Source of the DNA: Aurantiochytrium sp. KH105
Lineage: Eukaryota > Sar > Bigyra > Thraustochytrida > Thraustochytriidae
NCBI GenBank assembly: GCA_003116975.1
Contig: BGKB01000113.1
Span: 124,001 to 188,000, forward strand
Length of the DNA stretch: 64,000 nt
Reading direction: 5' to 3'
The translations under genes were made by a program, and so were the position numbers. Shown in pieces: positions 9,721 through 20,167 of this stretch; the first letter of the stretch is position 1; the number at the start of each line of letters is the position of its first letter. Below the pieces are notes generated by a model, which saw only the letters and a program-made list of their open reading frames with translations, was not told the origin of the DNA and did no database searches.

Positions 9721-10532
9721 AGGACGACGTGGAGGACGCCCTCGGGCTCTTTGGAGACACAGACACCTCGAGCCTGGGCGGCGACCAGGCAGGTGTTGCT
9801 GACGACTTTGTCGGTGGCCCTGCCGTCGTCGACGACCCGTTCGGGCTCGACGCGGTACAGCATTCACGCGGCGGCCTCACAGCAAGCTTCGAGCCTCTCG
9901 AGATCGACCTTTCCCGCCTGCGAAACCGGACGTCGAACAGCTCGGCCGATCCCCCGGGCGACGATCTCGACGACAGCTTTGCAGAGGCCAAAACCCTATC
10001 GCGCAGGGAACTCCAAGAACACCTCGGGCTTCGGCTCGGAGACTCGCTCAGCACTCACCCTGCCATCAAGCTGTTTCCCACGGAGGCGGACCGCCACAGA
10101 ATGTATTCGCGGGGTAGCTCAGTAGGGTCTTTTCCGCGGGAGACAGATGCCTTGCTTACGGACTCGGGCTCGCCATCGGGGAATTTGACGGCCTACGATG
10201 ACAAGCACGGCGGCGAATACGTCTTTTCAAGGGGAGGAGACGTGCACCTCAACAAGAGTCAGCCTCACTGTTGTCCAGTCTGCTGTAGCATCTTTTCGTG
10301 CATTGCCGTCGTTTATCTTGTCTGCCTCGGCGCCTACGCGCTTGCCGGCTGGGACTACTTTCCGCACATTTGGCCACCATCCAAGGCATCGACGGTGGCA
10401 ACCAATGCCTTTTGCGCTGCAGCTTTGTACTTCATTTGTCTTTTAGTCTCGCTCTACTACTGGTCCAAACAGGTCAACGATCAGCACTACTCGCGTGGTT
10501 TCCGCCGCCTCGAACGCGTGCACCACGAGTGA
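9721..10532 (+). CDS. Two-TM protein with acidic N-terminus and Cys cluster (5' end unresolved)
   Basis: An open frame runs from at least 9630 to the stop at 10532, but the first in-frame ATG is at 10101. The translation upstream of that ATG looks genuine (EDDVEDALGLFGD, ELQEHLGLRLGD), so a 5' exon or a near-cognate start is likely. The C-terminal third has a cysteine-rich juxtamembrane motif (CCPVCCSIFSC, candidate palmitoylation), a first TM (IAVVYLVCLGAYALAG), a short loop and a second TM (FCAAALYFICLLVSLYYW). The hydrophilic N-terminus is probably cytosolic. No family recognised. The start used here is the base after a possible CAG acceptor and is tentative. Confidence 0.55.
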
Positions 10533-10904
10533 GAGAATTTCTTTCTTCACCGGCCTTTTGCCGATTCACCCATCTACGATCGATCGACCCCTGATCGTTT
10601 GACCTCCCACGATTGATAGTTCGCCATTTTACTCTCGAAACACTTCGGGCGCGCAAAAAAAGCGAGGGCGAGACGTGTTTCAAAGCGAGATTTTTTTTTC
10701 TTTCCTTTCTCATCACCTCCCTCATGATGAACAGACAAATGGGGTCCGTCTTCGTGAATACTTAGTTTGTAATCTTGCCCCTTTAGATTTTTCATTCGGA
10801 TCAGCCCGGGCTCGTCAGCCAGGGTTACAAGATCTGGTCCTCTTTTCTCTCCAACGTATGTTCGACATTTTCCACATGCCCATCTATTTCAACATACATC
10901 ACAT

Positions 10905-10932
10905 CACCTCACCTCACCTCGCCTCACCTCAC
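10905..10932. repeat. (TCACC)n short tandem repeat
   Basis: Pentanucleotide array TCACC/TCGCC in the 5' region of the coiled-coil gene at 11315. Confidence 0.8.
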
Positions 10933-11014
10933 AGTAACAAAACATCATAATCATCGTCTCCCCTTGCTTACTTGCTTGCTTTGCTTGCTTTGCCCGTGAT
11001 CGCTCCGCGAGGAT

Positions 11015-11022
11015 TAGGCCTA
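11015..11022. promoter_or_regulatory. TAGGCCTA palindrome (candidate regulatory motif), copy 1
   Basis: Perfect 8-bp palindrome 293 bp upstream of the ATG at 11315. A second copy lies at 11059-11066. The same octamer occurs at three other intergenic sites in the window. The function is inferred only from position and recurrence. Confidence 0.4.
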
Positions 11023-11058
11023 GTTGATGAAACGGTCTCATTCTCCTCATTCACTCAC

Positions 11059-11066
11059 TAGGCCTA
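11059..11066. promoter_or_regulatory. TAGGCCTA palindrome, copy 2
   Basis: Second perfect copy, 36 bp downstream of the first, giving a paired arrangement upstream of the coiled-coil gene. Confidence 0.4.
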
Positions 11067-11314
11067 TCAGGCAGGTGGGTTCTTTCTATGAGCGAGCTGT
11101 TGGGACGATTGACAAGTTGAAAGAAATGGATGAATAAACGAATGAATGACCAACTTGAAGGCAAACTCGCCTGGGCCCTAGCTGCGCGGCCGCGCAGCGA
11201 CACGGCGGCCGACGTCACAAGCCGTAGCGACAGCAGCAGCAGCCGCAACTGCAGCCGCAACTGCAGCCGCTGGGTACCGGGCCAGCATAACTCACAGCAT
11301 AAACAAAGCGCGAG

Positions 11315-13081
11315 ATGCAGCAGCTCGCGACTGCCGCGACGGCTATCAAGAGCACGCAGCGGGAGCTCGCCAAGCTGCTCTCCGACGCGCAAAGCGAGGC
11401 GAGCAGCAACACGCAAACGCGCAGGAAGAAACGAGGATCAACAGAAGAAGTCAAGGAGGACGAAGAACACTGGATTGCCGTGGCAACCGCCGTCGAGCGT
11501 GAGCAGGCGGCCGACCATGGCGAAAACGACATCGAAACCGTGCGGTGTCTAACAGGATTCTCGCAAGACAACCAATTCGTGGCACTCACACGCAAGCTTT
11601 CCGAGGCCCTCGACCGCGTAGAAACACTCGAGCAGGCCCTCGAAGAAAGCCATGCAGCTCGCGACGCGGCCGTGCGCAGAACTGCAGAACTAGAAAAGGC
11701 CACGCAAGGCTTGCGCGCCCTCATGCTCGAAGCCATGCGTGACACGGAGCAGTCGAAGCATCGCATGCGCCGCGCACAAGCATTCTATGACCAGCTGGGG
11801 GCCGTTACCGGGACCGCAAGCGCTGAAGAACTATTGCGGCTCAGCGAGCCGCCCGCACAATTCGAGGCCTTCAAGGTCGAGCCCTCGCACACCACTGAGA
11901 TCGAAACCACACGAGCGCGCCTCAAACAAGCCAATCTGGAGATCGCCAGACTTCAATCTCACGTGGAAAAACTTTCGGCAGAGAAAATAAGGGTGCGCAA
12001 GGACCGCGCTCGCCGTCATCGCGACCTCGAGCAGCTTCTCGCGTCCAAGCACAAGCAGGTTCTTGGGGCCGTGCGTCGCGTACATTATTTGCTTCAGCAG
12101 AACGAGCAGTATCAGACGGACTTGCGCAAAAAGGATGCCTACGTCTCACGTCTCGAAACGAAACTGCTCGACATGAATCGCGAGCTCAACAAGCCCGAGC
12201 GTGCGTCGACCAATGTGCATGCAACTCCTCGTGCTCGCTTGCGTCCCGAGCGCGTACCTCGGGCCTCGCCACAGGCGCGGCGTCCAGCTTCGCAGCGTTC
12301 GCCGTCAGGGTCGACACAGGTCAATTGGGATGCAGTCTTTAGGCAGGCGACGCTTGCTCGTGGGCCCGCGCAGGATCCAGTGGCAGCACCTCGACCACCC
12401 ACGGCTCGATCTGCGGCCAGCAGTCACGTCACAACGGAAGACACGCTCATGGATCGTCTTTCGCAATGGACAGCTCCAGCACCAGCGCCGACACCAGCGC
12501 CGGCACCAGTGGCAAGACGAGACCCAGGGTCCAATGGCGGTGGTGCGAGAAACTCCGTCAACAGGAGATCAAGAGTGAAGCAGCCGACCCCCGCTGCGTC
12601 TCCTTCCTCTCCATCGTCGTCTTCATCCTCGTCGTCGTCGCAGGCATCAGGCGTGTCTTCGGCAACGTCATCTGTATCCGAATTATCATCCTCGCGTTCG
12701 CTCGTTGGGCATGATCTAGCTTCGGGCGCAAGACATGATGCGCCATCGTCACAAGATAATCGTGAAATCGTGTCACCGTCAACAAGCTCTGTACCGTCAC
12801 CTGTTGCTTTGCCTATCCGTGAAAGGTCTACATCATCTGCTCAGGTTCAGACCCTGCGCATTTCTCGCGCAGACTCGGAGACGAGTGCGACAATTGCATC
12901 CCAGATGGCTGCCGATCTGATTGCAGACTCGCGTAAGACCTTTGAGGAGCTTTTGGCCGAGCAGGAGCGCGATCTTGGCGCAAACGAGGATAGAAATGAG
13001 AATGACGACGACTATGATGAGGATGAAGACGACAGTCTCCAGGACGCCTGGCTCGAAAAGCTTGGTGCATCAGGGTTCTGA
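11315..13081 (+). CDS. Coiled-coil protein with disordered Ser-rich C-terminal half
   Basis: 588 residues. Residues ~1-300 are heptad-rich and helical (LTRKLSEALDRVETLEQALEESHAARDA, then ARLKQANLEIARLQSHVEKLSAEK), predicting a long coiled coil. Residues ~300-500 are Pro/Ala/Ser-rich with a poly-Ser run. The C-terminus has a helical segment (FEELLAEQERDLGANED), an acidic stretch (DDDYDEDEDD) and the tail LQDAWLEKLGASGF. I cannot assign a family; a cytoskeletal or basal-body role is possible but not supported by a specific domain. A degraded second copy of the gene's 3' end lies about 180 bp downstream. The ATG follows an upstream stop and is the first in frame. Confidence 0.7.
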   Translation: MQQLATAATAIKSTQRELAKLLSDAQSEASSNTQTRRKKRGSTEEVKEDEEHWIAVATAVEREQAADHGENDIETVRCLTGFSQDNQFVALTRKLSEALDRVETLEQALEESHAARDAAVRRTAELEKATQGLRALMLEAMRDTEQSKHRMRRAQAFYDQLGAVTGTASAEELLRLSEPPAQFEAFKVEPSHTTEIETTRARLKQANLEIARLQSHVEKLSAEKIRVRKDRARRHRDLEQLLASKHKQVLGAVRRVHYLLQQNEQYQTDLRKKDAYVSRLETKLLDMNRELNKPERASTNVHATPRARLRPERVPRASPQARRPASQRSPSGSTQVNWDAVFRQATLARGPAQDPVAAPRPPTARSAASSHVTTEDTLMDRLSQWTAPAPAPTPAPAPVARRDPGSNGGGARNSVNRRSRVKQPTPAASPSSPSSSSSSSSSQASGVSSATSSVSELSSSRSLVGHDLASGARHDAPSSQDNREIVSPSTSSVPSPVALPIRERSTSSAQVQTLRISRADSETSATIASQMAADLIADSRKTFEELLAEQERDLGANEDRNENDDDYDEDEDDSLQDAWLEKLGASGF

Positions 13082-13215
13082 CGGACGAAATGATTCACAG
13101 TCTTTTTTCCTTATTTTCTCACAATCCTATAGTTTGTCAGGCATCGTGCTTTCCGGGCATATCACTGCCTCCGACCATGACAACGCGTTTGAAAATGGTT
13201 AAAAAAAATACGGAC

Positions 13216-13300
13216 GGACGAGAGTCTTCAGGATGCATGGCTCACTTCGATGAGCTTGGCGCGTCAAGGCTCTGAAGGACACAATGAATCTTCATCTTTT
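13216..13300 (+). pseudogene. Diverged duplicate of the coiled-coil gene's 3' end
   Basis: DNA here aligns by eye with 13035-13120, the last codons, stop and start of the 3' UTR of the upstream gene. CTTCAGGATGCATGGCTC matches CTCCAGGACGCCTGGCTC, GCTTGGCGCGTCAAGGCTCTGA matches GCTTGGTGCATCAGGGTTCTGA, and similarity continues past the stop (GGACACAATGAATC vs GGACGAAATGATTC). It contains an extra three bases and many substitutions. It is either a decaying local duplication or an alternative terminal exon. Confidence 0.6.
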
Positions 13301-13445
13301 CTCATTCGACACTCCACGTCCAGGCTTTGTCACCTTCGGGCACACAATCAACCTCTTCAAGACTGTATGTTAGGCTGCTGACGACTATCGGCTGACGACG
13401 AAATTTTCTGAGAGCAGACCACCATTGGCGTTCCCGTTCAGACCC

Positions 13446-13480
13446 CGGCGACGGCGACGACGACGACGACGGCGACGAGG
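13446..13480. repeat. (CGA)n/(CGG)n tract immediately 5' of the BAG-like gene
   Basis: Trinucleotide CGACGACGACGG-type array that ends a few bases before the ATG at 13484; part of a recurring pattern of start-proximal tandem repeats in this window. Confidence 0.8.
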
Positions 13481-13483
13481 ACG

Positions 13484-13915
13484 ATGGAGTCGAACTCGAG
13501 GTGGACGAGCGCTGCGCTGGCCGTGGGCGCGGCTGCGCTCCTGGGTGGCGCCTGGCTCGCGCGAGAGCAGCTGGCATGGGCGGCGCGCATGGTCTGGGAT
13601 GGCGATCTGGAGGGCAGACAGCGCGCAGCCGCGAAACGCGACGCTCTATGGCACGTGGAGCTGCTCCTCGCGCGCGCCAAAGACCTGCGCTCAGAGGTCC
13701 TAGCTCCGCTTGAGGAAACATCCAAAGAAAATCGTACGCAAGAGGCTTTTCAGCTTCGCGTGAACGGCGCCGAGACAAGGCTGCTCGAAGTGTTGTACGA
13801 ACTCGACGCGGTTCGCGGTGACGAGGACATCGTCAAAGCCCGCAAAGAGGCTGTTCGATGGATCAATGCAGAATGCATGGACAAGATCGACGCGCTTCGC
13901 GCCACAAACAAATAG
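13484..13915 (+). CDS. Membrane-anchored BAG-domain-like protein
   Basis: 143 residues. Residues ~9-26 are a hydrophobic N-terminal anchor (SAALAVGAAALLGGAWLA). Residues ~75-140 look like a BAG domain: a first helix with ...QLRVNGAETRLLEVLYELDAV, then RGDEDIVKARKEAVRWINAECMDKIDAL, matching the family's pattern of Leu-rich helix, LD dipeptide, acidic turn, Arg-Lys helix and closing LD. BAG domains bind the Hsp70 ATPase domain and promote nucleotide release. If correct, this would recruit Hsp70 to a membrane facing the cytosol. The assignment is by pattern only; a generic helical bundle is the alternative. Confidence 0.55.
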   Translation: MESNSRWTSAALAVGAAALLGGAWLAREQLAWAARMVWDGDLEGRQRAAAKRDALWHVELLLARAKDLRSEVLAPLEETSKENRTQEAFQLRVNGAETRLLEVLYELDAVRGDEDIVKARKEAVRWINAECMDKIDALRATNK

Positions 13916-14082
13916 GTCGCTCGCTCGCTCACGACTGTCCCTTGGAGGGGCCTGCGCATGAAAAAAAATAAAATCAAATGTATTCTTGGTCGGTCGACGC
14001 GCTCAAAAGTTAGAACATGGTGGTATAGTAGTATACATACATACACGAAAAAGAAAATTAGACATACGAGGTTCAAGAGATT

Positions 14083-14084
14083 TC

Positions 14085-14117
<33 letters not shown>
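14083..14117. repeat. (CT)n microsatellite abutting the PI4K stop codon
   Basis: Dinucleotide tract that on the sense (minus) strand is (AG)n and begins directly after the TAG stop of the PI4-kinase gene, so it opens the 3' UTR. Confidence 0.9.
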
Positions 14118-14119
<2 letters not shown>

Positions 14120-17045
14120 AGTACTTGATGCCGACAGCGAGGCGCTGGTATACATCGTAGAGCCACGTTCTGTAGTGATTGATGGACACGTCGATGAGGT
14201 CGTTTACAAATGTGATGCAGGCTGCCGTCGACTTGCCAACCTGAAACCGCTCGTTGAGCTGGCGGATTGTCTCCTCGCCGCCAGCTTGGAAACAGTCGAG
14301 GTCCGCCTCGTTGCTAAGCATCATTTCAATCATAAGGATGAACTGCTCGCGGCGCTTTCGCGCAGCGAGGAAGGCCTTGCAGCAAAGCGTCCGAAAGCGT
14401 CGAAAGAGGGCCGAGTCTGGACCGTCGAGAAGCTGGACAAACTCGCTCGTGATTTTGAAGGGAACATCGCGTTCAAAGTTCATGTTGCCAGGACCTTGCG
14501 ACGAAAGGAGATAACCAAAGTCAATGTGGACAATGTGGCCCTCGGCGTTGATGAGAAGATTGCCATTGTGACGGTCCTTGATTTGAAGCAGGTAACACAC
14601 GATGCAGTAGGCTGCGAGAGACTCGCAAAAGTTAGACTGCGCACGTTTGAAAGCCGGGGATTTGGGTCGTCCGAAATAACGAATGAAAAAATTGCGCAGG
14701 GTCGTGTAGTCGGTGTCGTTCTTTTTTAACGAGTCGAGCGAAATCGTGTCAGGCACCGCCTGAATTAGCCCACTGTCGGGCGAGACGGCCAACACATCGT
14801 ACGGGTGCAGACGCAAGGGCAGACCATCTTCGCGGTAAACCGAGTCAAAGAGTGCAATGAGTTGTGCCGCGAACTGCTCCTGGCGAAGATCATCGTCGCT
14901 CTTGACAATAATGGGCACGATGCTCCACGAGGGAAGATGGCTCCAGCGGCTCTGCGCTGCAACGCGCTTGGTCTTGTCGGCCCAGCGCTCACGGAAAATT
15001 ACAGTCTGCGACTTGCCCGTGGCTTCGTCGTCATCGTCGTCGTCGGTGGCGTGATTGTCGCCATCACCCGCGAGGCCGTGCATCTTTTCAAGGTCTCCTT
15101 CGTCATCAAAGACGGGCTCATCGCCGCCGATTCCATTGGCAAAAGCCACGCGCGAGGCGCTAGGCACAAGCGCGTCGCGATCGCTCTGCGCTTCGTCAGC
15201 CCAGTGGTTCTCCTTTTCATCATGGTGGTATGTTGGAGTCATAGAGGGCTCATCAGAGGGGACGACAACGGTTGGGGCATCTTTAAGGGTTGCAAATTCC
15301 TCGCCGTCATTGAGAGCGCGGAGCATGGAGTCTTCAGAACCGTATGAGCAAGCCGAGGGAGGCATCCGAGCACTAGCGTGCGATGATAACTCGATCTCGA
15401 CAAAGTTTCCCTCTGTTGAAGAGGCGAAAGAGGCCTCCCGCGAGCGCTCCGCACCCTGCGCCGCGAGCTTTTCGCGAGCAGTGTCGCGCTGGTCCTCAAA
15501 GTCGAAGTCTTTGTGGTGAACAAAATGGCTGAAGCCGGCGCCTCGCCCGCCCCCGGGCAAGTCGTTTGCAGCCACAGACCGGGGCGTCCACTGCCCCAGC
15601 ACGGCATCGTCTGCAGACCGGCGTGGCGTTCGGGCCATTTGCTTGGATGGATCCTTGGTATGAGCGGTAAATTGTTTGGCACGCTCGAGGCCAAGGCGGG
15701 CCTCGTCAAAGCTGCCCGCGCGCGACCGACGCGCGCGCAGGTCCTCGTCAGCACCATGGCTAGAGCCGGGGGACGTTGGCCGACTTGGCACGCCAAAATC
15801 GTGATATTCCGTGCCAACGCTTTCCGTAGTAGAAAAGGTTTGAAGCATGACACCTCCGGCCGAGAGTTGCGAAGAGGTGGACAGATGACGCTGCAAAGAC
15901 GTTTTCAGCTGGCCAAGACGAGACTTGATGCGATCTCCAAGATCCCCACTCGCCTGACGCTGGACACCACTCTTCTTTTCCGTCTGAGAAGGGTCGCTCT
16001 CGCGTGGCCCTGGCGTGTCAAAGGTTCCATCGTCGTTGAAGCTGCCAACATCATCAACCACCTCGAGGCAAACGAGATACGGCACGCGTGTGTTCGTCTT
16101 GAAACAAAAGGAGTCGTCGACGACAATGCCTACGACGCGCGAAGGGCGTTTGCCGATGGGCAAGTACATGACGTCAGACGGCAGGTACTCGGCCTGGAGC
16201 GCACGTAGTGTAGCGCGAAGCATCTTGTTGCGAGTGGTCTCCGGGGCGGCAGAGAGGGTGCCACCCATATGAGTGAGCTCATCAAAGAATGAGACGGCCC
16301 AGCGGAACTCATTAACGCCGAGGACGTGAGGTGGCCCGGGCGCGAGTCGCGGGAGAGGTTTGATGGGCTCAAAATGAAACGGCGTAGGCGACGTGGGTGT
16401 GTTGTTGTGCGAGGTGGGCGAGGCAACCGGCGAGACATCTGCTGTCGTATCACCCTCCTCCAGGGCTGGCAAGAGGCCGGCGGCGGTTTCGGTTGCGGTG
16501 CTGTCTGTGATGGCGAGTCCCGAAACAGGCGACAGCGCCGCACAGGCCATGAGGGCTCGTTGTTCGGTTTGCTCGACGAGGGACCCGGTGACGTCAGCGG
16601 GTGAAAACGCTCGCACGAACCAAAAGAGTCTATGCGCAAAACGTAGCGATTTGGCGCTTTTTTCGAGGAGAAAGTGCTCGAGCGCTTCCATCGTCGCGTC
16701 TTGCGCGCCGTGCAGGGCAAAATTGACAAACTGGGGTACGAAGAAGATGAAGCGCTCGGGGCGATGGCTGTACAGGGCCTCGAGTTCGTGCACAACAACT
16801 CTATGCGCATACATGCGAAGCATGATTTGAAACACGTAGGCGGTAGAGTCAATATCGTACTTTTTGGTGGTCCCAAGACTCATGGCCTCGAGGAAGCCTA
16901 TCCACTTCTCCCGGAGAGCCTCTGCCGTGGGCCGCGAGCCCTGCGTCGCTCGCGCACGCGCCATGTCCATGTCTTCATACTCTACGCCAGCTACCTCGGC
17001 CGCATAGCAACATCTGCAGGTCAGGAAACGGTAGAGGACTGCCAT
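14118..17045 (-). CDS. PI4KB: Phosphatidylinositol 4-kinase beta (type III)
   Basis: 975 residues from the first in-frame ATG (MAVLYRFLTC); the frame is open a further 41 codons but only from a TTG. The C-terminal ~330 residues are a PI3/4-kinase catalytic domain: LRLHPYDVLAVSPDSGLIQAVPD, then DRHNGNLLI catalytic loop and HIVHIDFGYLL activation segment. The ending ...FQVGKSTAACITFVNDLIDVSINHYRTWLYDVYQ is typical of PI4KIIIbeta/Pik1. The N-terminal part contains a helical region like the lipid-kinase-unique domain (HALQDATMEALEHFLLEKS type), followed by a long Ser/Asp-rich insert. It makes PI4P at the Golgi and endosomes. The stop lies ~200 bp from the convergent BAG-like gene. The neighbouring myosin carries PH/PX-like lipid-binding modules. 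Confidence 0.92.
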
Positions 17046-17818
17046 CGTCCCCTGTCCGATGCGCAGACGCCCGCGTGCGTGCGCGCGTACGTGCGAGAGA
17101 CCCCGCGCGCCCGATGACGCAACTTTCGTTTTGTTCTCTTGCCAGGTCAGGCAGGTGTCGCCGCCCAAGCACTGACAGTCAGCGTGTCCTTTTCACAGAA
17201 CGAATGCGGAACAGAAACAGAACCTTTTTTATTTTATATTTCTATTGCTTGCTCGATGTGGCCCCCAACGAAAGCAACTCAAATTGTCGCTCGACGACGG
17301 AAGTCGTCAGTGCGAACGAGCTGTTAGAGTGGATGCGAATTTCGTTCGTTTCGCAGATGACTAGCTTGAACTAGTGGCCTGCCTTTGCAGGTTTTGCCAT
17401 TGCTTACTTTGCTTGTGCGGTGTCTCGCGGCGTGAAATGTATTGGCTTGTGCGTCCCTTGGATGGTAAAAGGGAGCAGAAGCATCTGGCTGCAAGCTCTC
17501 AGGGAGTTTAAGAATGGACACGAACAAAGATAGATACAGTATGTGTATACAGAGTGAGATCATTTTGTTTTCAAAACACTGACAAACCAGTCTGCGGAAG
17601 CTTTTTTCGCCCTCACTCTCATGGTCGATCGTCTTTCTACCGTGAATGCCATAATGACTTCTCTTATTTTCTCTCTTGTGCGAGTATGTGTGCCATGCTA
17701 TGATGCAATGACAAGAGCTTGAGGGTTTTGCTCGCGGCAACAACCAGCCAGATACCAGCTTTCTACAACGTAGTGCCAGCTTTTATAGACCTAGTAAAAA
17801 CTGGCCATGAAAAGCCAG

Positions 17819-17826
17819 TAGGCCTA
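17819..17826. promoter_or_regulatory. TAGGCCTA palindrome, copy 3
   Basis: Perfect copy 185 bp upstream of the GlnRS start codon, inside the divergent PI4K/GlnRS 5' region; a near-copy TAGACCTA lies ~30 bp upstream. Confidence 0.4.
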
Positions 17827-18010
17827 TTAGTATAGTCGCAAGCAAGCCAAAGAACGAAAGGCGAGCAAAGCAAGATCGTCGTCACCAACTACCTCGTCCG
17901 TTCGTTCGCGCGCTCGGCTCACGTCGAGCAGACGGGCAATCCGAGTCAGTCAGGGACGCGTCGCAGGCACGTAGACAGGCAGGTCGGCGCGCAGGCAAGA
18001 AGAAAGAAAG

Positions 18011-20167
18011 ATGGCGGGGGTAGATGACGCCGCGGTGGACGTGTACGCGTCGCTGGCAGCGGGCTCTCGGCGACCCACGACGGACGAGGAGGTGGCCGCG
18101 GCCGCCGAGCTCAAGGCGCGACGCGACGCGTGGCTAAAGGAGGAGGCAGCGAAGCGCGGATACGAGACGCCTGGCGCGCTGGAAAAGGTGCTCACCAAGG
18201 CGCTGCGCAAGCGCGAGAAGCAGGACAACAAGAAGAAAAAGCCCCAGGCGCCCGCGCCGCAAAAAGCGGCAAAGCCGGACCAGGCCGTGGCGAAAAAGGA
18301 GGAGGAGACCAACGAGGATGACAGCGGTGATGGCGGTGTCCCGCTCGAGGAAACAATGCGGCGCATTCTGGGCGCCCCCAAGGATAACCACGGCCGCGGA
18401 GACTACTTTGTGAACAGCGACGAAATCCTGCAGAGGCACCTCGAGACTACCGGTGGCAAGTACAGGCTACGGTTCCCACCGGAGCCGAACGGGTACCTGC
18501 ACATCGGACACGCCAAGGCAATGTCTGTGAACTTTGGAACCGCAGAGGCCAACGGCGGAGACTGCTACCTCCGTTTCGACGATACCAACCCAGAGGCGGA
18601 GAAGCAAGAGTACATCGACGCCATCGTGGACAATGTACGATGGATGGGGTACACGCCTTTTCGCATCACCTACACGTCGGACTACTTTGAGGACCTCTAC
18701 GCACTGGCGTGCGAGCTGATCCGTCGTGGCAAGGCGTACGTATGTCTCTTGCCCGCGGAACGCGTCACGGCGCAGCGTAACGCGCTCAGAACATACCACA
18801 ACGAGGTGGCGCAGAACCCAGACCTTCCCTTTCCCAAGGACGAGACCTTTGACGAGGGCCGTGACGTGCGGTCGGCAGAGGAGAATCTTGCGCTGTTCCA
18901 GAAGATGCGCGAGGGACGCTTTGGCGAGGGCGAGGCGACCCTGCGACTCAAGGGTGACTTTATGTCCAAGAACCCGAACATGTGGGACCACATGGCGTAC
19001 CGCGTCATGTTCAAGGAGCACCACCGCACGGGCGACAAGTGGTGTATTTACCCCACGTATGACTTTTCGCATTGCCTCGTGGACTCGATTGAGAATGTCA
19101 CGCATTCGCTGTGCACGCTCGAGTTCGAAACGCGCCAGGCCTCCGACTCCTCGTACCATTGGCTCTTGGATGCGCTTGGCATGTTCCACCCCAAGACGTG
19201 GGAATCATCGCGTTGCTCCATTTCGTGCAACGTCATGTCGAAGCGTCGGTTGCAGCGTCTGGTGATGGAAGGCCACGTGAACGGATGGGATGACCCACGA
19301 CTCCTGACGTTGGCGGGAATTCGGCGGCGCGGGTACACGTCGACGGCTGTCCGCGCGTTTTGCCGCGGTCTGGGCGTCGCAAGGTCGTCGAACGAGGTGT
19401 GCGTGCCGGTCGAGCGCCTTGAGAACGCAATTCGAATGGAGCTGGACACGCATGCACCGCGTCGCTTTGCTGTCCTCGAGCCGGTGGAGCTGGTCATTAC
19501 CAACTTTGAAGAGGCGGACGCTCCGGCGCAAGTGACAGTGCCGAATCACCCGGCCAAGGGTCGCGAAGATATGGGCACGCGCGAAGTCCCGTTTACTTCG
19601 TCCGTGTACATTCCGGGCGAGAAGTTCCGACTGGATATGGTCAAGGGGTACAAGGGAATGGTGCCCGGCTCGGCCAAGAATCAGTCAATCAAGCTTTTGA
19701 ACGCACGCGTGGTCACGTACGAGTCGCACGAGACGGATTCGGCGACGGGGGCTGTGAAGCGTGTGATGGTGCGGCTGGAGCCAGCGGACACACCTTACAA
19801 GGGTATGCCAACGATTGCCTGGGTCCCGAATTCGGCGGCACGTGTCGAAGGGCGTATGTACGCCAAGCTATTCAAGGATTGTGATGTGGACGGTGTGGAG
19901 GTAAACGCCGAGAAGGCCGCCAAGGAGAAGGGCGTGGACTTTATCGAGCTCTTTAACCCGGACTCGGTGCGTGTGACGGAGCTTATGGTGGAGCCGGGCG
20001 TCGTGGAGGAGCTCGCTGCCGCCATGGACAAGGGTGACCTCGTTCGCTATCAATTTATCACGCTCGGATACTTTTGCGCCGACGCCAAGGACTCGACGCG
20101 CGAGCGTCCGGTCTTCAACCTCATCGTCTCGCTCAAGGAGGACAAATCCAAGGCCAACGTCAAGTAA
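18011..20167 (+). CDS. QARS1: Glutaminyl-tRNA synthetase, cytosolic
   Basis: 718 residues. It charges tRNA-Gln with glutamine. The class I signature HIGH appears in RFPPEPNGYLHIGHAKAMSV and the KMSKS-equivalent as VMSKRRL. GlnRS-specific blocks include CYLRFDDTNPEAE, YDFSHCLVDSIENVTHSLCTLEF and SSYHWLLDALG; the family name rests on these. The C-terminal anticodon-binding beta-barrels follow (DMVKGYKGMVPGS, PYKGMPTIAWVP). The N-terminus is an abbreviated, Lys-rich appended domain (GALEKVLTKALRKREKQDNKKKK) rather than the full animal/yeast extension. The ATG follows an AGAAAGAAAG purine run. Confidence 0.95.
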   Translation: MAGVDDAAVDVYASLAAGSRRPTTDEEVAAAAELKARRDAWLKEEAAKRGYETPGALEKVLTKALRKREKQDNKKKKPQAPAPQKAAKPDQAVAKKEEETNEDDSGDGGVPLEETMRRILGAPKDNHGRGDYFVNSDEILQRHLETTGGKYRLRFPPEPNGYLHIGHAKAMSVNFGTAEANGGDCYLRFDDTNPEAEKQEYIDAIVDNVRWMGYTPFRITYTSDYFEDLYALACELIRRGKAYVCLLPAERVTAQRNALRTYHNEVAQNPDLPFPKDETFDEGRDVRSAEENLALFQKMREGRFGEGEATLRLKGDFMSKNPNMWDHMAYRVMFKEHHRTGDKWCIYPTYDFSHCLVDSIENVTHSLCTLEFETRQASDSSYHWLLDALGMFHPKTWESSRCSISCNVMSKRRLQRLVMEGHVNGWDDPRLLTLAGIRRRGYTSTAVRAFCRGLGVARSSNEVCVPVERLENAIRMELDTHAPRRFAVLEPVELVITNFEEADAPAQVTVPNHPAKGREDMGTREVPFTSSVYIPGEKFRLDMVKGYKGMVPGSAKNQSIKLLNARVVTYESHETDSATGAVKRVMVRLEPADTPYKGMPTIAWVPNSAARVEGRMYAKLFKDCDVDGVEVNAEKAAKEKGVDFIELFNPDSVRVTELMVEPGVVEELAAAMDKGDLVRYQFITLGYFCADAKDSTRERPVFNLIVSLKEDKSKANVK

